The translations under genes and the position numbers were made by a program. Below, piece by piece: positions 16,071 to 24,753 of a stretch of DNA of 64,000 nucleotides. The first letter of the stretch is position 1, and every line of letters begins with the position of its first letter. Source of the stretch: Mesorhizobium sp. WSM4311 (GTDB taxonomy: Bacteria; Pseudomonadota; Alphaproteobacteria; Rhizobiales; Rhizobiaceae); the NCBI RefSeq assembly GCF_002295115.1, contig NZ_NSFV01000014.1, forward strand, positions 1 through 64,000. The letters are read 5' to 3'. The notes below the pieces were generated by a model, which worked only from the letters and a program-made list of their open reading frames with translations, was not told where the DNA came from and searched no databases.

Positions 16071-17075
16071 ATGAAGCTCGTCAGGCTTAGAGCGCCGGGT
16101 GGCCTGGACAGGCTCGACCTGGTCGAGGAAGATCCGCCCCAGCCGGGACCCGGCGACGTGATGGTCAGGATCCGCGCCTGCTCGCTGAACATGCGCGACG
16201 ATTTCGCCGTGCAGGGCAAGACACCGCTGGCCGACCGCCGCGTTCCGCTGTCCGACGGTGCCGGCGACGTGATCGCCGTCGGCAGCAATGTCGATGCGCT
16301 CAAGCCCGGCGACAGCGTCGTCAGTGTCTTCTATCCCTGGTGGCTGGATGGCGACATGACGCCCGCCACCAGGCGCGACATTCCGGGAGAAAGTTTCGAC
16401 GGCTTCGCCAGCGAATATGTCTGCATGCCCGCGCAGGCCTTCACCAAAGCTCCCGCGGGCTATACGCACGCGCAAGCGGCGGCGCTCACCTGCACCGGCG
16501 TCACTGCCTGGCGAGGCCTGGTCGTGTGCGGCAAGGTCAAGCCCGGAGACACGGTTCTGGTTCTCGGCACCGGCAGCGTGTCGCTGTTTGCGCTGCAATT
16601 CGCCAAGGCCGCCGGCGCCAGGGTCATCGCCACCTCCTCCGATGAGGAAAAGCTGGAGCGGTTAAGCCGCCTCGGCGCCGACGCCCTCATCAACTACAAG
16701 GCCGTGCCGGACTGGAGCCGCAAGGTTCGAGAGTTGACGGACGGACGCGGCGTCGATCACGTGATCGAAGTCGGCGGCCCGGCCACGCTGGCGCAATCCC
16801 TAACCGCCTGCCGGACAGGCGGCCACATCGCCCTGATCGGCGTGCTCACCGGCTTTGCGGCTGATGTCTCGATCCCGGCCATATTCTCGAACCAGATCCG
16901 CATCAGCGGCATTTCGATCGGCAGCCGGGCGGACCAGGAGGACATGATCCGCGCGATAGAGGCCAATCGCATCAAACCCGTCATCGACCGCCGCTTCCCC
17001 CTGCGCGAGATAGCCGCCGCCTTCACGCACTACGCAGCGCGGAAGCATTTCGGCAAGGTATGCCTGGAGGTTTGA
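16071..17075 (+). CDS. NAD(P)-dependent medium-chain dehydrogenase (zinc-free, quinone-oxidoreductase-like)
   Basis: A 334-aa MDR-superfamily enzyme, cytosolic. The N-terminal GroES-like domain contains ACSLNMRDDFAVQG and PLSDGAGDVIAVG; the catalytic zinc cysteine is replaced, so this is the zinc-independent type. The Rossmann domain shows GDTVLVLGTGSVSLFALQFAKAAGARVIATSS, given here as its start and end near residues 160-190, and LGADALINY. The usual reaction is reduction of enones or quinones, or oxidation of alcohols; the substrate is unknown. GGAG seven bases upstream sets the start at 16071. A paralogue with the same organisation lies at 29434-30444. Confidence 0.9.
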   Translation: MKLVRLRAPGGLDRLDLVEEDPPQPGPGDVMVRIRACSLNMRDDFAVQGKTPLADRRVPLSDGAGDVIAVGSNVDALKPGDSVVSVFYPWWLDGDMTPATRRDIPGESFDGFASEYVCMPAQAFTKAPAGYTHAQAAALTCTGVTAWRGLVVCGKVKPGDTVLVLGTGSVSLFALQFAKAAGARVIATSSDEEKLERLSRLGADALINYKAVPDWSRKVRELTDGRGVDHVIEVGGPATLAQSLTACRTGGHIALIGVLTGFAADVSIPAIFSNQIRISGISIGSRADQEDMIRAIEANRIKPVIDRRFPLREIAAAFTHYAARKHFGKVCLEV

Positions 17076-17119
17076 GCCCTGCGTGACCGCAGCGATCGCG
17101 AAACGACCGCAACGTGCCC

Positions 17120-17878
17120 TCACCCATCGACCGCCTGGACCGTCAGTGCCTGCATGACTTCGGCTTCGAAGGCGCCGCGCATCTGGCCAGCCTCGGCCAG
17201 TTGCCTTGCGTGCCAGTCGCGCGCCATGCGGCCATCGGCCAGGAGGACGGCGCGGTTGCACAGTCCCGGCACCGCTTCCACGACATGGGTAGAGATGATG
17301 ACGGCATGGCGGCCACTGGAAGCCAGGGCCAGGATGATGCGCTTCACCTCAAAGCCGGCGAGCGGATCGAGGCCGTTCAGGGACTCATCGAGGATCAGCA
17401 GCGGTGGCGCGCCAAGCAAGGCCGCGGCAATGGCGATCTTGGCCCGCGTGCCGAGTGAATATTCGGCGATCGGCCGTTCAATCCAGCGCTTGAGCCCGAG
17501 CCGTTCGGCGACATCGACGCCAGGCCAGTCGTCTTCGGCGCAACCGCGGATCGAGGCGACGAGTTGAAGGTATTGCCGCCCGCTCAGCGCCGCCGGCAGG
17601 TCGGATGGATCGACGGCAAGGCCGAAGCCTGACTTGGCGCGTTCCGGTGCCCTGGCAAGGTCGGCGCCGTCGATCGCCACGGTCCCTCCGAGCGGCCGGA
17701 TCTGGCCCGTGATCGCCCTGAGCAAGGTGGACTTGCCCGAGCCGTTGGCGCCGAGCAGGCCCAGCACGTCGCCCCGTTCGAGCGACAAATCGATGCCGCT
17801 GACGACCGCGCGACGACCATACCCGGCGCTGAGCCCGCGAACCGCGAGGATTTCGGCGGGATCGACGCTGCTATCCAT
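17120..17878 (-). CDS. ABC transporter ATP-binding protein (exporter type)
   Basis: 252 aa, a single nucleotide-binding domain. Walker A is GANGSGKS, Walker B LLILDES with the catalytic glutamate, and the H-loop His lies in VIISTHVVEA. The signature helix is unusual: EYSLGTRAKIAIAAALLG, with SLGTR in place of LSGGQ, as seen in several drug/antibiotic-type exporters. The ATG at 17878 is preceded by GGAG and overlaps the end of the permease gene by eight bases, so the two are translated together. Substrate unknown. Confidence 0.9.
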   Translation of the reverse strand: MDSSVDPAEILAVRGLSAGYGRRAVVSGIDLSLERGDVLGLLGANGSGKSTLLRAITGQIRPLGGTVAIDGADLARAPERAKSGFGLAVDPSDLPAALSGRQYLQLVASIRGCAEDDWPGVDVAERLGLKRWIERPIAEYSLGTRAKIAIAAALLGAPPLLILDESLNGLDPLAGFEVKRIILALASSGRHAVIISTHVVEAVPGLCNRAVLLADGRMARDWHARQLAEAGQMRGAFEAEVMQALTVQAVDG

Positions 17879-19031
17879 GGCGATATCTCCGTTGCGCCTG
17901 GAGCCACAGAAACAGGACAAGGGCGGCAAAGCCGATCAGCACCGTGCGCCCATATTCGAGCGTCTCGTAGCTGGCGTAGGCAATGGCGCCGAGGAAGCTC
18001 AGCGCGGCAACGAACGGCGCGGTCATGAAATAGGCGGCAAACACCGCATAGGCGCCGTTCAGCGCCAGCAGCCAGAAGCCGCTGGCGAGCGGCATCGCCC
18101 AGGCCGACGGCTCCGCCGCCAGGGCGGCGCCCGCCGGCAAGAGAAAGAAGGCAAGCGACAACTGCAGCGGCAGCCGCGCCAGGCGCAGCCAGGCCCTGAC
18201 GAAGCCGAGCGGAGCCGTGCGCAGCACCGGCGAGCCGAGCGGATGGAACCGAGCGCTCAGCATGAACACCAGAAGGCCCCCGGTCAGCCCTGCCATGGCC
18301 GCCGGCACGGCATCATGGTGGACAAGGCTGATGGAGCCGGCAACGACCGCCGCGAGGCCGAAAAGGATGCCTGCTCCCGCCAGCCGCCATGAAAACCTTA
18401 CGCGCCCGGCGGGCAGACCCCAGGCCCAGCTCGAGAGCCAGGCCGGCGTCGATCGATCGAAGGCGCCGAGCGACGGGCGGCGCCCGCCCGGATCGCTCAC
18501 CGGATCGGTATTGTCGGCGTGGACCAGGCCGCGAGCGCTCCGCAGGCGCAGCACCGCCGCCGCGCCAAATCCGGCGCCAAACAGCATCGCGGCACCGAGA
18601 CCCCAGGCCGGCGCCAGTGGCTTTGCGATGACGAAACAGCCAAGGCCCACTGTCGCCGCGACGATGAAGGCAAGGGGAACGCCCAGCGCGCATGCCGCCA
18701 CCGCCGCCATGCGCCGGCGCTCCATGAGTGAAAGCGGCAGTGCTTTCAGGAACGGCGCGAAGGCACACGACAGGCAAAGTCTTGCGATTGCACTGCCGGC
18801 GAAGCCGCCAAGGCAAAGAAGCGATCCCGGCAGGCCGGCCGTCCACAGCGCCTGTGCCTGCCGCAGCGCGGTGGATGCCGCCTGCAAGGCGACGACGATG
18901 TCGGCAATGGCGTAGGCGAGCAGCGCCCCGCCGCCAGCGACGATCCATGCAAGGTCGCGTCGGCGCATCGAGCGCAGGCCAGCCGAGAGCTCGCGCCAAA
19001 TCAGGGTCAGGACAAGCCTGTCGTGCCGCAT
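17871..19031 (-). CDS. ABC exporter membrane subunit
   Basis: A 386-aa multi-spanning protein with about eight to ten hydrophobic segments separated by short Arg-rich loops, starting MRHDRLVLTLIWRELSAGL. A hydrophilic loop (about 175-205, NTDPVSDPGGRRPSLGAFD) lies in the middle. No named permease family is evident by eye, but its overlap with the ATPase gene downstream identifies it as the transmembrane partner. The pair is a self-contained two-gene exporter operon; neither regulator nor periplasmic protein is attached. The start is the first ATG, with AAAGATGGA before it. Confidence 0.75.
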   Translation of the reverse strand: MRHDRLVLTLIWRELSAGLRSMRRRDLAWIVAGGGALLAYAIADIVVALQAASTALRQAQALWTAGLPGSLLCLGGFAGSAIARLCLSCAFAPFLKALPLSLMERRRMAAVAACALGVPLAFIVAATVGLGCFVIAKPLAPAWGLGAAMLFGAGFGAAAVLRLRSARGLVHADNTDPVSDPGGRRPSLGAFDRSTPAWLSSWAWGLPAGRVRFSWRLAGAGILFGLAAVVAGSISLVHHDAVPAAMAGLTGGLLVFMLSARFHPLGSPVLRTAPLGFVRAWLRLARLPLQLSLAFFLLPAGAALAAEPSAWAMPLASGFWLLALNGAYAVFAAYFMTAPFVAALSFLGAIAYASYETLEYGRTVLIGFAALVLFLWLQAQRRYRHG

Positions 19032-19247
19032 TGTTCCATCTTTGCGATCGCCAGCGGTTGGACATCGACATAGGTCGGCGACGATTGTGCCGCCAGTAGG
19101 GCCGTCGTGGCTCAGTCCCCGGGACGGACGTATATCAGCAACCGCTAATTGACAGTCTACGGGAAACAGCGCTCACTGGCCCGTACAGGTGGATCGCAGC
19201 ATCAGGCGGGCGATATCGACCGCCGGCGTCACCCTGGGGAGGATGCC

Positions 19248-19520
19248 ATGCCAACCGTAATCGGCCATCACAACATCTCGAAAGACAGCAAGCACTGGCT
19301 CAGTTCACCCAAGCGCAAGGAGCTTTTCGGCTCGCTGGGGATCACCAACATCCGCACCTTCGTCGATCCGCAGAACCCGAAGCGGGTGGCCGTGATGATG
19401 GACGTGCCGGACATGGACAAGATGGCCGCGCTGATGCAGAGCAAGGCGGCCGCCGACGCCATGGCGCACGATGGCGTGGTGCCGGAATCGCTGGTGATCC
19501 TCGTCGAAGCGAAAGCGTAG
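19248..19520 (+). CDS. Conserved small hypothetical protein, 90 aa
   Basis: A compact protein with PTVIGHHNISKDSKHWL at the N-terminus, RVAVMMDVPDMDKMAAL in the middle and a C-terminal strand SLVILVEAKA. The alternating strand/helix pattern is that of a dimeric ferredoxin-like (ABM/EthD-type) fold, a common fold for small monooxygenase-like or heme-binding proteins. No catalytic residue can be named. A strong GGGGAGG five bases before the ATG at 19248 fixes the start. It is convergent with the truncated bestrophin remnant and stands alone. Confidence 0.7.
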   Translation: MPTVIGHHNISKDSKHWLSSPKRKELFGSLGITNIRTFVDPQNPKRVAVMMDVPDMDKMAALMQSKAAADAMAHDGVVPESLVILVEAKA

Positions 19521-19539
19521 CCGCGCCAGATCAGGCACT

Positions 19540-19770
19540 TCAGGTCGCGATGTCGTTGACGGGCAGCAAGGGCTTGGGCAGGTCAGCCTCGCCAAGTCCG
19601 GCGCGCAGTTCGATCTCGATGTCGCGGCAGATCTGCGAGATCGGAACGTCGTTGGCATTGCCTTCGAATGGGTTGGCGCTGCTCTCGCCGACCTGGTCGA
19701 GAGACATGTAGGCCCAGCCCAGAATGGTCGTTCCGGCTGGTGGCGCGGGATCTCTCCCGCGCCCACGCAA
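19540..19770 (-). pseudogene. Truncated bestrophin-family channel remnant (C-terminal part only)
   Basis: The minus frame encodes about 60 residues (TTILGWAYMSLDQVGESS, then NPFEGNANDVPISQICRDI, then IELRAGLGEADLPKPL). This is the conserved C-terminal signature of bacterial bestrophin/YneE (UPF0187) anion channels, which are normally about 300 aa. The N-terminal four-helix channel body is missing: upstream the frame runs straight into the 9-bp tandem repeat and the sugar-binding protein gene. The remaining piece cannot form a channel, so it is called a pseudogene. The break coincides with the repeat at 19768-19794. Confidence 0.75.
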
Positions 19771-19794
19771 TTACCTCAATTACCTCAATTACCT
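19768..19794. repeat. Three perfect copies of a 9-bp tandem repeat CAATTACCT
   Basis: Copies lie at 19768-19776, 19777-19785 and 19786-19794, followed by CAATTG. On the minus strand each unit reads AATTGAGGT, and the TGA of the sugar-binding protein gene is the first such word, so the repeat looks like slippage copies of the gene's last codon and stop. It marks the truncation point of the bestrophin remnant. Confidence 0.9.
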
Positions 19795-20942
19795 CAATTG
19801 CACTTCGGCTTGGCGCTGTTGCAGGCGTCGACGAGCTCGGCCGGCGGATCCTTGTGGAAGACGGTCTTGAAGGATTCCAGCACGTTGGACTGCACCACCG
19901 GCAGCGACTGCACGCCGACCCAGGCCGGCGTGGGTTGCCCGATCAGCGCCTTCATCATCGCCATCGCCTCGGCCACACCCTGGTCGTAGGGGCGCTGAGA
20001 GCCGGTAGCCTTGAGCGGGCCGCCCTTGGCGATTTCGATCGCCGACTGCAGGCCGAGATCGACCGTGGTGATCGGAATGTCGATGCCTTGCGCCCGCATC
20101 GAGGACAGCGTGTCCAGCGCCGGCTGGTCCCAGACCGCGAACAGGCCCTTCACATCCGGATTGCCGGTGAGGAAGTCGCCGGAGATCTGCGAGACCTTCG
20201 AGGGATCGGTGAAGTCGACCTGCTTCATGACGATGTCGGGCCGGTTCTTCTTCATCCACTCGCCGACGCCCTTGGTGCGCTCATTGGTGCTGAAATAGTC
20301 GACGCCGAAATTCACCAGGCCGATCGTGCCGCCCTTGGGCATGCAGGAGGCCAGGATCTGCGCAGCAATCTGGCCGTTGCCCTGGCTGTCGGCCGAGATC
20401 ATCGAGGCAAAATCCTTTGGAGATGAGAGGCCAACCGGGATGCTGTCCATGAACACCAGCTTGATGCCGGCCTCGCCCACCTTCTTGTAGGTCGGCGCCG
20501 TCGCGGTGAAATCGACGGGAATGGAAATGATGCCGTCCGGATGCTGCTGGATGGTGTTCTCGATATCGGCGATCTGCTTGTCGACCTGATATTCGGCCGA
20601 CGCCACGCCGGTGACGGTGACGCCATATTTGGCCAGCGTTTCGCTAATGCCTTGCACCTGCAATTGCGACCAGTCGAGGTTCACCGTCTGCATGGAAATG
20701 CCGACCTTGAACTTGCCGGCCTTGACCTTGGCGGCCTCGTCATCGGTCAGCTTCAGCTCGTCGGGCGAGGCTGCCTTTTCACCGTGCGGGCCTTGGCCGA
20801 CAATGCCCTTGGGGCCGAGCGTCGCCATGTCGACGCCGCTAACGCAGGTGTCCGGCGTTTGCGCGAGGCTGAGGGTCGTCGACAGCGCGAAGGCGCTGGC
20901 GGCGAGGCTCAATGTGCAGAAAAGCGAGTGAACCGATTTCAT
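19794..20942 (-). CDS. Sugar ABC transporter periplasmic substrate-binding protein (RbsB-like)
   Basis: 382 aa. A signal peptide (residues 1-28, ending SLAQ) exports it to the periplasm. The mature part begins with a Cys-containing extension (TCVSGVDMATLGPKG) before a type-I periplasmic binding fold: FKVGISMQTVNLDW opens lobe one, IADIENTIQQHPDGIISIPVD gives the hinge-side strands (ends of the segment shown) and GLFAVWDQPALDTL belongs to lobe two. The family delivers pentoses, hexoses or polyols to a RbsAC-type permease. It is the last gene of the DeoR-ATPase-permease-binding protein operon. The substrate is not predictable from sequence alone; the DeoR regulator favours a sugar or polyol. 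Confidence 0.92.
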   Translation of the reverse strand: MKSVHSLFCTLSLAASAFALSTTLSLAQTPDTCVSGVDMATLGPKGIVGQGPHGEKAASPDELKLTDDEAAKVKAGKFKVGISMQTVNLDWSQLQVQGISETLAKYGVTVTGVASAEYQVDKQIADIENTIQQHPDGIISIPVDFTATAPTYKKVGEAGIKLVFMDSIPVGLSSPKDFASMISADSQGNGQIAAQILASCMPKGGTIGLVNFGVDYFSTNERTKGVGEWMKKNRPDIVMKQVDFTDPSKVSQISGDFLTGNPDVKGLFAVWDQPALDTLSSMRAQGIDIPITTVDLGLQSAIEIAKGGPLKATGSQRPYDQGVAEAMAMMKALIGQPTPAWVGVQSLPVVQSNVLESFKTVFHKDPPAELVDACNSAKPKCN

Positions 20943-21015
20943 GACTTCCTCCGTTGATTGTTGATATTGTCTTGCCGTTTGGAGCCGGCGGCTTCTGCTG
21001 ATTTCCGCGTGCGCC

Positions 21016-22002
21016 TTACCTCCTCGTGAACGCGACAGCGGCGACGATGATTGCTCCTTTAATGACGAGTTGCAGTGACGAGCTGACGCCGAGCAGCACC
21101 AGCCCGTTGTTGAGCGTGCCGATGATCAGGCTGCCGAGCAGCGTGCCGAGCACGAAGCCGCGGCCGCCGAACAGGCTGCAGCCGCCAAGGATGACCGAGG
21201 CGATGACATCGAGCTCCATGCCTTGCACCACATCGGGCCGCGCCGCGTGCGAGCGCGCCGACAGGATCAGCGACGCCAGCCCGGCGAGCGTGCCGGTCAG
21301 CACGAAGGCAAGCGTCGTGACCTGCTTGATATGCACGCCGGAATAGAGCGCCGCCGTCGGGTTGCCGCCCGCCGCGTAAACCCGCCGCCCATAGACGCTG
21401 TAGTGCAGCAGCAAGATGCCGGCGATGGTGACGCCGAGCGTCCACAGGATCGGCGCCGGGATGCCGAGCACCGAGCCTTCGCCGAAGATCGCGAAATAGT
21501 ACTCGTTGGTGATGATGACCGGCTTGGTGTTGGTGACCATCAGCGCCAGCCCGCGTGCGCCGCTCAGCGTGCCCAATGTCACCAGGAAGGACGGGATTTC
21601 CAGACGCGTGGTCAAGACGCCGTTGAGCAGCCCGATCAGCGCCCCGGTGCCCAGCCCGGCCACGGCGCCGACGACCCAGTTGTTGGCGACAAAGGCCATC
21701 GCCAGCGACGCGCTCATGCCCGAAAGTGCCAGGGTCGAGGCCACCGACAGGTCGATCTGCCTGGAGATGATGACGAATGTCATGCCCACCGCAATGATCG
21801 ACACCAGCGTCGTCTGACGGCCGATGTTGAGAAAATTGTCGATAGACAGGAACCATGGTGACGCCAGGCTGAAAACGATCAGCATGACGGCGAAGGCGAC
21901 ATAGAGCATGTAGGGACGCTCGCCCTTGAGCAGATGCTGCAAGGCCGAGCGCCCGCTCGGTTGGTTGGTGGCGGCTTTTGCCGGGCTGTGGATGTCGGTC
22001 AT
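21016..22002 (-). CDS. Sugar ABC transporter permease (RbsC-like)
   Basis: A 328-aa inner-membrane permease of the ribose/xylose type with about eight to ten helices (YMLYVAFAVMLIVFSLASPW first). The family marker is the cytoplasmic coupling region RSHAARPDVVQGMELDVIAS followed by VILGGCSLFGGRGFVLGTLLG. The start at 22002 overlaps the ATPase stop by four bases (ATGA); the frame is open further upstream, but that part is antisense-like sequence inside the ATPase gene. It forms the membrane channel with the double-domain ATPase and receives substrate from the binding protein at 19794-20942. Confidence 0.93.
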   Translation of the reverse strand: MTDIHSPAKAATNQPSGRSALQHLLKGERPYMLYVAFAVMLIVFSLASPWFLSIDNFLNIGRQTTLVSIIAVGMTFVIISRQIDLSVASTLALSGMSASLAMAFVANNWVVGAVAGLGTGALIGLLNGVLTTRLEIPSFLVTLGTLSGARGLALMVTNTKPVIITNEYYFAIFGEGSVLGIPAPILWTLGVTIAGILLLHYSVYGRRVYAAGGNPTAALYSGVHIKQVTTLAFVLTGTLAGLASLILSARSHAARPDVVQGMELDVIASVILGGCSLFGGRGFVLGTLLGSLIIGTLNNGLVLLGVSSSLQLVIKGAIIVAAVAFTRR

Positions 22003-23570
22003 GCCGCGCGCTCTTCCGATGACTGCGAAAGTTGAATGAGGTGATGCAGGTCCTCGGCGCTGCCGAATTCCGGCCGCGCGATCGTCCTGGTGATGCGGCC
22101 ATCGACGACGATCGAGATGCGGTCGCAGAGCTGCAGCAATTCGGAGAGGTCCGAAGACACCAGCAGCACCCCGCTGCCGGCCGCCGCAGCAGTGCGAATG
22201 ACGCCGTAAATCTCCTCGCGCGCGCCGACATCGACCCCGACCGTCGGCTCGTCGAGCAACAGCACGCGCGGCCGTGGCTCGTTCCATTTGCCGAACACGA
22301 CCTTCTGCTGGTTGCCGCCCGACAGGTTCTTCACCATGGTCGACGCGCTTGGCGCCTTCACGGCCAGCCTGCGCATCGCCGCATTGGCATGTTCGCTCGC
22401 CGGCCGGCGCTGCAGCCAGCCAAGGCGCGAGAAATAAGGCAGCCGCGGCAAGGTCAGATTGCGCTCAATCGAATGTTCGAGGACCAGGCCCTGGACGTGC
22501 CGGTCCTCCGGCACCAGTGCGATGCCTTGCCCGATCGCCGCCGCCGGGTCTGTTCCCTTCAGCGACACGCCGTCCAAGCTGGCCTCGCCCGACTGGATGG
22601 GCCGCAGGCCGAAGATGGTCTGCAGGATTTCGGTGCGTCCGCTGCCGATCAGCCCGGCAAGGCCGTGGATTTCGCCCGCGCGCAATTCGAGACTGGCCCC
22701 GTCGAGCCGGTCATTGCTGACGCCTTTCAATTCGAGCACGGGCTTTTCAGAGGAACCGGCGGACGGCGCCTGCCCTTGTCCGGATGCGGCGCCATCTGCT
22801 TTTAGCACAGCGTGATCCGGCCCGACGATCGCGCCGACCAATTGCCGCATATTGGTTTGCGCCGTGACGAAAGTTCCGGCGTTCTGGCCGTCGCGGAACA
22901 CCGTCACCCGGTTCGAAATGCGGAACACTTCGTTGAGGCGGTGGGTGACGTAGATCACCCCGACGCCGCGTGCTGCGACTGCACGGATCGCCTGGAACAG
23001 GATCTTCTCCTCATCATCGGTCAGCGCCGAGGTCGGCTCGTCGAGGATGAGCAGGCGGACATCGCCCATCAGCGCCTTGGCGATCTCGGTCATCTGGCGA
23101 TAGGCGAAGGGCAGCGAGCCGACCATGGCGCGGGCATCGAGCGGAATGTTCTGCGATTTGAGGAAGGCCTCGGCCTGCGCCACCAGCTGGCGCTTTTTCA
23201 GGAAGCCGAGCCGCGTCTGCGGCTCTCGCCCCAAAAGCAGATTGTCGGCGACCGACAGCGACTCGACCAGGCTCAGATCCTGGTAAACCACCGCCACGCC
23301 GGCATCGCGCGACTGGGCGGGCGAAGAAAACGAGACAGGCTTGTCGTCGATTTCGATCGAGCCGCCATCATGCACGTGCACGCCGCTCAGGATCTTGATC
23401 AGCGTCGACTTGCCGGCGCCGTTTTCGCCGAGCAGTGCGTGGACTTCACCGGACAGGATCTCGAGGCTGACGCCGCGCAGCGCATTGACGCCGCCGAACC
23501 GCTTCCTGACGCCCTCGACGCGCAGCAAGGGAGCCTCGGAAATCAGCGCAATCGAACCCTGTTCGACCAT
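21999..23570 (-). CDS. Sugar ABC transporter ATP-binding protein, double domain (RbsA-like)
   Basis: 523 aa with two nucleotide-binding domains in tandem. The first has a full Walker A (GENGAGKST) and LLILDEPTSALT. The second has the degenerate Walker A typical of this family (GLIGSGRTE) but an intact LSGGNQQKV signature and LLLDEPTVGVD. One composite site therefore probably drives transport. A GGGAGGA ribosome site precedes the ATG at 23570. It is the first transport gene after the DeoR regulator, with about 100 AT-rich bases between, which probably carry a promoter. Confidence 0.94.
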   Translation of the reverse strand: MVEQGSIALISEAPLLRVEGVRKRFGGVNALRGVSLEILSGEVHALLGENGAGKSTLIKILSGVHVHDGGSIEIDDKPVSFSSPAQSRDAGVAVVYQDLSLVESLSVADNLLLGREPQTRLGFLKKRQLVAQAEAFLKSQNIPLDARAMVGSLPFAYRQMTEIAKALMGDVRLLILDEPTSALTDDEEKILFQAIRAVAARGVGVIYVTHRLNEVFRISNRVTVFRDGQNAGTFVTAQTNMRQLVGAIVGPDHAVLKADGAASGQGQAPSAGSSEKPVLELKGVSNDRLDGASLELRAGEIHGLAGLIGSGRTEILQTIFGLRPIQSGEASLDGVSLKGTDPAAAIGQGIALVPEDRHVQGLVLEHSIERNLTLPRLPYFSRLGWLQRRPASEHANAAMRRLAVKAPSASTMVKNLSGGNQQKVVFGKWNEPRPRVLLLDEPTVGVDVGAREEIYGVIRTAAAAGSGVLLVSSDLSELLQLCDRISIVVDGRITRTIARPEFGSAEDLHHLIQLSQSSEERAA

Positions 23571-23614
23571 GACGCCCGCACTTCCTCCCGTTGACGCGTC
23601 CCCTACCCCCGTCG

Positions 23615-23630
23615 AGTCCCTTTTGAGACT
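23615..23630. promoter_or_regulatory. Imperfect palindrome AGTCCCTTTTGAGACT upstream of the ABC operon
   Basis: Arms AGTC/GACT surround an AT-rich centre in the 103-base space between the DeoR gene and the ATPase start. DeoR-family repressors bind short repeats of this kind, so it is a candidate operator. Only the position and symmetry support this. Confidence 0.25.
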
Positions 23631-23673
23631 TCTCTTACTTTTTTTGTGACTTTTCCATCAGACCAGTAAAATG

Positions 23674-24420
23674 TCAAACGGCCTGCGGCAGGAATGAATC
23701 CGGCCCGACCTCGCCATGTTCGGTGATGATGGCGTCGAAGCCGTCCATGGCCGAAAAAAAGGCGCGCTTGAGCTTGCCGATCTTGCTCGAGTCGATGACC
23801 AGATAATTTTCGCGCGCCAGGCTCATCACCTTCTGCTTCACCACCGCTTCGTGGAAATGCTCGCAGGTGGCGCCGCGCTTGGCGTCGACGCCGGCGGCCG
23901 ACAGGAAGGCTGCGTTGATGCCGACGCTGTTCAGAATGTCGAAATCATGCGTGCCCGAGAAAGACGCCGAGGCCGGATGATAGACACCACCCAGCATGAT
24001 GATGGTGACATTGGGCTTGCGGCTCAGGCGTTCCGCGACATTCATGGCGTAACATATTGCCGTTATTTGATAATTGTCGGGAATGAGATCGATCAGATGG
24101 ATCAGCGTCGTGCCGCAGTCGATGAAGATCGTCTCGTCGGGCCGTATCTTGCGCACCGCATGCACACAGGCTTCGCGCTTGGCCGCCGCATGGCTGTCGG
24201 CCGCGGTCGCCAGTTCATAGGGAATATCGGCCTCGATCTCGGCCGCCGCCAATATGTGCCCGCCGAGATAGGCGATCTGCCCCTGGTTGGTGGCGATGTC
24301 ACGCCGCACCGTCATCTCGGAAACGCCGAGCAGCGCTGCCGCTTCGCTGAGATGGATAACCCGCCGCTGCGACAGCAGATCGATAAGCCGTGCCGTCCTT
24401 TGCGCCTTGCGAGCCGTCAT
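23674..24420 (-). CDS. DeoR-family transcriptional regulator
   Basis: 248 aa. The N-terminal winged helix-turn-helix reads LLSQRRVIHLSEAAALLGVS, followed by EMTVRRDIATNQ, the diagnostic DeoR recognition helix. The C-terminal sugar-phosphate-sensing (ISOCOT) domain contains FIDCGTTLIHL (the D-x-G-T-T phosphate-binding loop) and VIDSSKIGKLKRAFF near the end. It is expected to repress the downstream ABC operon until a phosphorylated sugar binds. ATG 24420 is chosen; a TTG at 24462 would add 14 residues that do not belong to the domain. Confidence 0.92.
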   Translation of the reverse strand: MTARKAQRTARLIDLLSQRRVIHLSEAAALLGVSEMTVRRDIATNQGQIAYLGGHILAAAEIEADIPYELATAADSHAAAKREACVHAVRKIRPDETIFIDCGTTLIHLIDLIPDNYQITAICYAMNVAERLSRKPNVTIIMLGGVYHPASASFSGTHDFDILNSVGINAAFLSAAGVDAKRGATCEHFHEAVVKQKVMSLARENYLVIDSSKIGKLKRAFFSAMDGFDAIITEHGEVGPDSFLPQAV

Positions 24421-24512
24421 GCGTTGGCCTGTGCATCCCTTGAAATGTGAGGATTTTAACAACCGCTCGCATTTGGTTGCAAGCCCTGCGTCCCGCTTCG
24501 CTCTAGATCTCT

Positions 24513-24749
24513 TTAGGTGCGGCGCGAAAGATAATCGCGAAGGCGATGCAAGCGCCGTTGAATCTCCAGCTTATCGAAGAGAAATGGGCCGCCGCCGGGT
24601 CTATAGCTCGCGAGATCTATGACCACGTCTTGAACAAGCTGATCGTCGGGATAGGCCGCGTCGAGCAACGCTTCCAGATTGTTGTCGGCTGCCAGGCTGG
24701 TGTCCTCCCCGCTGACGAACCTTGTCAGCAGCAAGCTGAGGTCGTCCAC
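24513..24749 (-). CDS. Small conserved-looking protein following the TetR gene, 78 aa
   Basis: The frame starts with GTG at 24749, four bases after the TetR stop, with AAGGG eight bases upstream. The protein is acidic and helical (SLLLTRFVSGEDTSLAADNN at the front; LFDKLEIQRRLHRLRDYL at the end) and has no signal peptide. No family is recognised. Its tight spacing to the TetR gene suggests it is translated from the same message. The lack of any shadow reading above it supports a real gene. Confidence 0.5.
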   Translation of the reverse strand: MDDLSLLLTRFVSGEDTSLAADNNLEALLDAAYPDDQLVQDVVIDLASYRPGGGPFLFDKLEIQRRLHRLRDYLSRRT

Positions 24750-24753
24750 GATG

